Part shown: positions 61,760-64,000 of the stretch, piece after piece | Numbering within the stretch: the first letter of the stretch is position 1 | Layout of the letters: every line of letters starts with the position of its first letter | Assembly: GCA_024707305.1 (NCBI GenBank) | Contig: JANPZZ010000026.1 | Span: 310,001-374,000, forward strand | Direction: 5' to 3' | Source: Chitinophagaceae bacterium | GTDB taxonomy: Bacteria; Bacteroidota; Bacteroidia; Chitinophagales; Chitinophagaceae | Length of the DNA: 64,000 bases | The notes under the pieces: model-generated | Told to the model about the DNA's origin: nothing | Databases searched by the model: none | Seen by the model: only the letters and a program-made list of their open reading frames with translations | Translations under genes and position numbers: made by a program

Positions 61760-63312
61760 ACGTTTTGTTTTATGATGGTTGCCGATATTTTGCTTAGAAT
61801 TGCAACGATGGGAATCGCATAAGAAAAGCGGGAGTTCCCTGCTACTATCATTCCGATGGGGTTATTGTCCTGGTCATAAACACAAGCACCGGAATCTCCT
61901 TCTTCGGTTACGCCTGTGTAATAGGTTTCGCCATCCGTTTCCGTTATATGTGATATTACCATCAGGTTTGTGATACTATGTTCACTATTGCCTTTGTACT
62001 CAATTTTCAAGGGTTCGGTTACGCGTTCATTTGTGATGGTTCCCGTCTTAATCCTGTTATTCCGGCACACTATCCGCACCTGCGTATTTTTGATATCGGT
62101 TTGTGAGGGTCTCCGCGGCTCCTTTGGTTGAATTGCGTAATTAAATGGTGCAGAGGAAGTGTCTATCAGGGCAATATCAAATTCGTCGGTACAAAGGCCG
62201 TAAACAAAGCTGCCGGCATCCTGTCCATTGATTTGGGCAGGAGTAGGGTTGATAGGACCGCGCAGGTTGTCTTTGGTGCCGCCAGTAAGGACATGGCTAC
62301 AGGTCAAAAGAAGTGGCTGCTGATTTCGCATCACTTTACAGCAGATTGTTCCCATATAACCTGAGGTGGCTTTATTTGCGGTGCTACTGCCCTGTTGAAA
62401 TAATGCAACAGGGGTTTCTACTTCCAGTATCACATTTACTGGTACCACCACAGTACGTCCTGACTCCAATTTCACAAACACCGTTTGGGGAATATTATTT
62501 CGATCATTACCGCTGAGGTGGATATCTATACAATCCACCAGTCGGCCGTTTTTGCGCATGCGCCCATGCATGGGTGGAGACACGGCATTTACCACTTGAA
62601 ATACGCCGCGGTTCTGCTCAATGGCCATGGCGATCAGGCTGGAATAAGACTTGTAGAGATATTCGTCAAAATCCTGAATATTGTCCGACTCATACGTATT
62701 TGGATCCACCATTTTTCGTTTCAGGTTTTTAGCCTGGAAAAGCAGATCGAGCAGGTCGTGGAAAAACTTAGAACCAAAAGTGAGGAAGAAGCCAGTCAGG
62801 CAGAATGAAATTAAGAGGAGGGGAAATCGGTGGAGCCACTTGTGTTTTTCCCAGATGAAAGTCCATCTATCATCTGACCAATACAGATAATCATAAGGGG
62901 ACGCAGCGGTAAACATCCGAAAGATATCAACACAAAAAATTATGGCGATACTTAGTCCGATGATAAAACTAAGTGAATTGACTTCCCTTTCTATTTTATC
63001 ATCTTCCAGTGTTCCATCCGTTTGTTTTTTTCTGATATTCTGCCAGATGTTTGCGGCATTGGTGTTATACAATGCATCTCCCGGGCGGATAAAGGGCGAA
63101 TACTTTCGAATCAGCTGTGTTAGCTTTTCGGTAATGACACTTAATATAAACAGGATAATCACGACGCCAATCATTGAATCAAGGATATCGCCGGATGCAA
63201 GTTTTTCTTTCTCCGTTGGAGCTTGAGCCGATGGGGTGAATGGCAATAGAAGTAGGCTTGTTACAGGTAGCAACAGCCGGCAAAATTTGCCAGATTGAAA
63301 GAATCCGAACAT
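61756..63312 (-). CDS. Membrane-anchored trypsin-like serine protease domain protein
   Basis: 518 residues. A signal-like N-terminus (LLLPVTSLLLLPFTPSAQ) is followed by three membrane helices at about residues 43-61, 113-133 and 163-183. From ~310 the protein has a chymotrypsin-fold domain with an apparently complete triad: His340 in LLTCSHVLTGG, Asp379 in DEFDIALID and Ser474 in EEGDSGACV, and the following NNPIGMIVAGNSRFSYAIPI matches the C-terminal barrel. The linker (~190-310) is charged and beta-rich. HtrA-type enzymes have one helix and a PDZ domain; here there are three helices and no PDZ, so this is a different architecture. It is coupled to the 59624-61759 gene. Function unknown; a stress- or signal-triggered processing role is possible. 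Confidence 0.85.
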   Translation of the reverse strand: MFGFFQSGKFCRLLLPVTSLLLLPFTPSAQAPTEKEKLASGDILDSMIGVVIILFILSVITEKLTQLIRKYSPFIRPGDALYNTNAANIWQNIRKKQTDGTLEDDKIEREVNSLSFIIGLSIAIIFCVDIFRMFTAASPYDYLYWSDDRWTFIWEKHKWLHRFPLLLISFCLTGFFLTFGSKFFHDLLDLLFQAKNLKRKMVDPNTYESDNIQDFDEYLYKSYSSLIAMAIEQNRGVFQVVNAVSPPMHGRMRKNGRLVDCIDIHLSGNDRNNIPQTVFVKLESGRTVVVPVNVILEVETPVALFQQGSSTANKATSGYMGTICCKVMRNQQPLLLTCSHVLTGGTKDNLRGPINPTPAQINGQDAGSFVYGLCTDEFDIALIDTSSAPFNYAIQPKEPRRPSQTDIKNTQVRIVCRNNRIKTGTITNERVTEPLKIEYKGNSEHSITNLMVISHITETDGETYYTGVTEEGDSGACVYDQDNNPIGMIVAGNSRFSYAIPIVAILSKISATIIKQNV

Positions 63313-63519
63313 AGAATAAGGTTTGGTTTAAGTATCAGAGGGCAGGGTTGCTACATCTTCAGATTAAAACGAAAATCGATGGACCTATACAGCACGTGCC
63401 TTCGCTACATACCCGGGCGCATGCGTCGAAAGCGATAGAGGCAAATAAGGAAAGAATGAGTGCAATTGTTTAAGGAGGAGACGGACAATTCCGGTGCACA
63501 CAGCAGCATCGATATTAAA

Positions 63520-63960
63520 TTACAATAAATTTTTAATGTGAAAAGCAACAACAGGGAAAATTATTTCAACCGAAGGGGATGTTGTAAAAGACGTGCCTGT
63601 TGGGTGCACGGGCTGGGAAGGAGGGAAAGGGTATTTTAAAAAAGGACGGTAGTAGCCATGAAAGAACGAATTAATTTGTTGAGAATGAATAATCTTATAT
63701 CGCGTTCGATGCGCATAGGGTAGTGTGCTGTGTTTTCGTTTCATCTGGGATGAGGTCACATTTTGTGACCTCATGAAACTCCATTCCGATTCAGTGAGTT
63801 GAAACATGAAATCTTCAGGAAAACGCTTAATATGCCGCTTCACGGCCTGATTCAGGACTTTGGTACCTACTTCGTAAAGTTCGGCCAGGTCGTAGTCGAG
63901 CATTACACGTTCACCCCGGATTACGTAGATTCTGTTTTGAATACTTTGAATAATCTGCAT
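63520..63960 (-). CDS. ORF6N-domain protein, truncated or rearranged
   Basis: The frame begins at 63960 with a normal ORF6N domain (IQNRIYVIRGERVMLDYDLAELYEVGTKVLNQAVKR, RFPEDFMFQLTESEWSFMRSQNV), the DNA-binding module of KilA-N/ORF6N proteins found in phages and mobile regions. After about residue 83 (HSTLPYA) the expected continuation (FTEQGVAML-like) is missing and an unrelated tail runs to a stop at 63520. No single-base shift restores the family sequence, so the gene looks truly truncated or recombined, unlike the other broken genes here. No other phage genes are nearby. Confidence 0.7.
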   Translation of the reverse strand: MQIIQSIQNRIYVIRGERVMLDYDLAELYEVGTKVLNQAVKRHIKRFPEDFMFQLTESEWSFMRSQNVTSSQMKRKHSTLPYAHRTRYKIIHSQQINSFFHGYYRPFLKYPFPPSQPVHPTGTSFTTSPSVEIIFPVVAFHIKNLL

Positions 63961-64000
63961 CGTTTTGAATTTTTGTTGTTATAAAATCCCCATGGTGGGT

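Noticed and set aside
63520-63960. Prophage region
   Set aside because: Only one truncated ORF6N gene is seen; no integrase, capsid, lysis or att-like sequences are visible in the window.

Overview
The window looks like a piece of a Bacteroidota chromosome, most likely from the Chitinophagia (inference). It carries two SusC/SusD polysaccharide utilisation loci (PULs), an AraC-type hybrid two-component sensor (HTCS), many secreted glycosidases with 'SQ' or 'AQ' signal-peptide ends or SCxx lipoboxes, DUF1801/DinB/DUF4260 housekeeping genes, and almost no Shine-Dalgarno sequences. No rRNA, tRNA, integrase or CRISPR array is visible.

Layout. (1) 1-6165: the tail of a GH5 enzyme, a GH2 enzyme with a malectin-like domain, a secreted beta-helix (pectate-lyase-like) protein and a GH88/GH105 unsaturated glucuronyl hydrolase, all on +. 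(2) 6200-7240: zinc alcohol dehydrogenase. (3) 7360-22920: PUL 1. A divergent HTCS regulator is followed by SusC, SusD, a SusE-type glycan-binding lipoprotein, a GH31 enzyme and a six-hairpin glycosidase with a CBM35-like tail. A 21-bp-spaced direct repeat in front of SusC is the probable HTCS site. (4) 22930-30541: AraC regulator and SDR, a gluconolactonase-like lipoprotein, a repeat-rich island (26.0-27.2 kb and 27.8-28.9 kb), a membrane protein, a HAD phosphatase and a CPA1 Na+/H+ antiporter. (5) 30552-34214: DUF1801, a DinB-family gene preceded by a TPP riboswitch, an MFS transporter and MscS. (6) 34221-47592: PUL 2. A LacI regulator diverges from SusC, SusD, a PcRGLX/PL26-like lyase, a secreted amidohydrolase, a DctA-type symporter, an ExuT-like hexuronate transporter and a NagB-like deaminase. 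This suggests pectin or rhamnogalacturonan uronic-acid use. (7) 47731-52273: small secreted proteins of unknown function, a DHFR-family protein, DUF4260 and an HD hydrolase. (8) 52282-63312: a minus-strand signalling block with YitT, a receiver-cyclase, a receiver, two related histidine kinases (one with a beta-propeller sensor), a large exported protein with a possible C-terminal barrel and a membrane-anchored trypsin-like protease. (9) A truncated ORF6N gene at the right edge.

Fourteen genes are interrupted by single-base frameshifts, about 23 in all. Nearly every one falls in a homopolymer, and after one-base corrections each gene again has a length divisible by three and an intact family sequence. 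I read these as residual indels of a long-read assembly, not pseudogenes, and give each such gene as one feature spanning its fragments.

The most interesting signals are the TPP riboswitch plus terminator in front of a DinB-family gene, the translationally coupled membrane trypsin and exported-protein pair next to a kinase/cyclase array, the nested direct and inverted 460-bp repeats, several octamer repeat families shared between intergenic regions, and helically phased operators before the regulated promoters.
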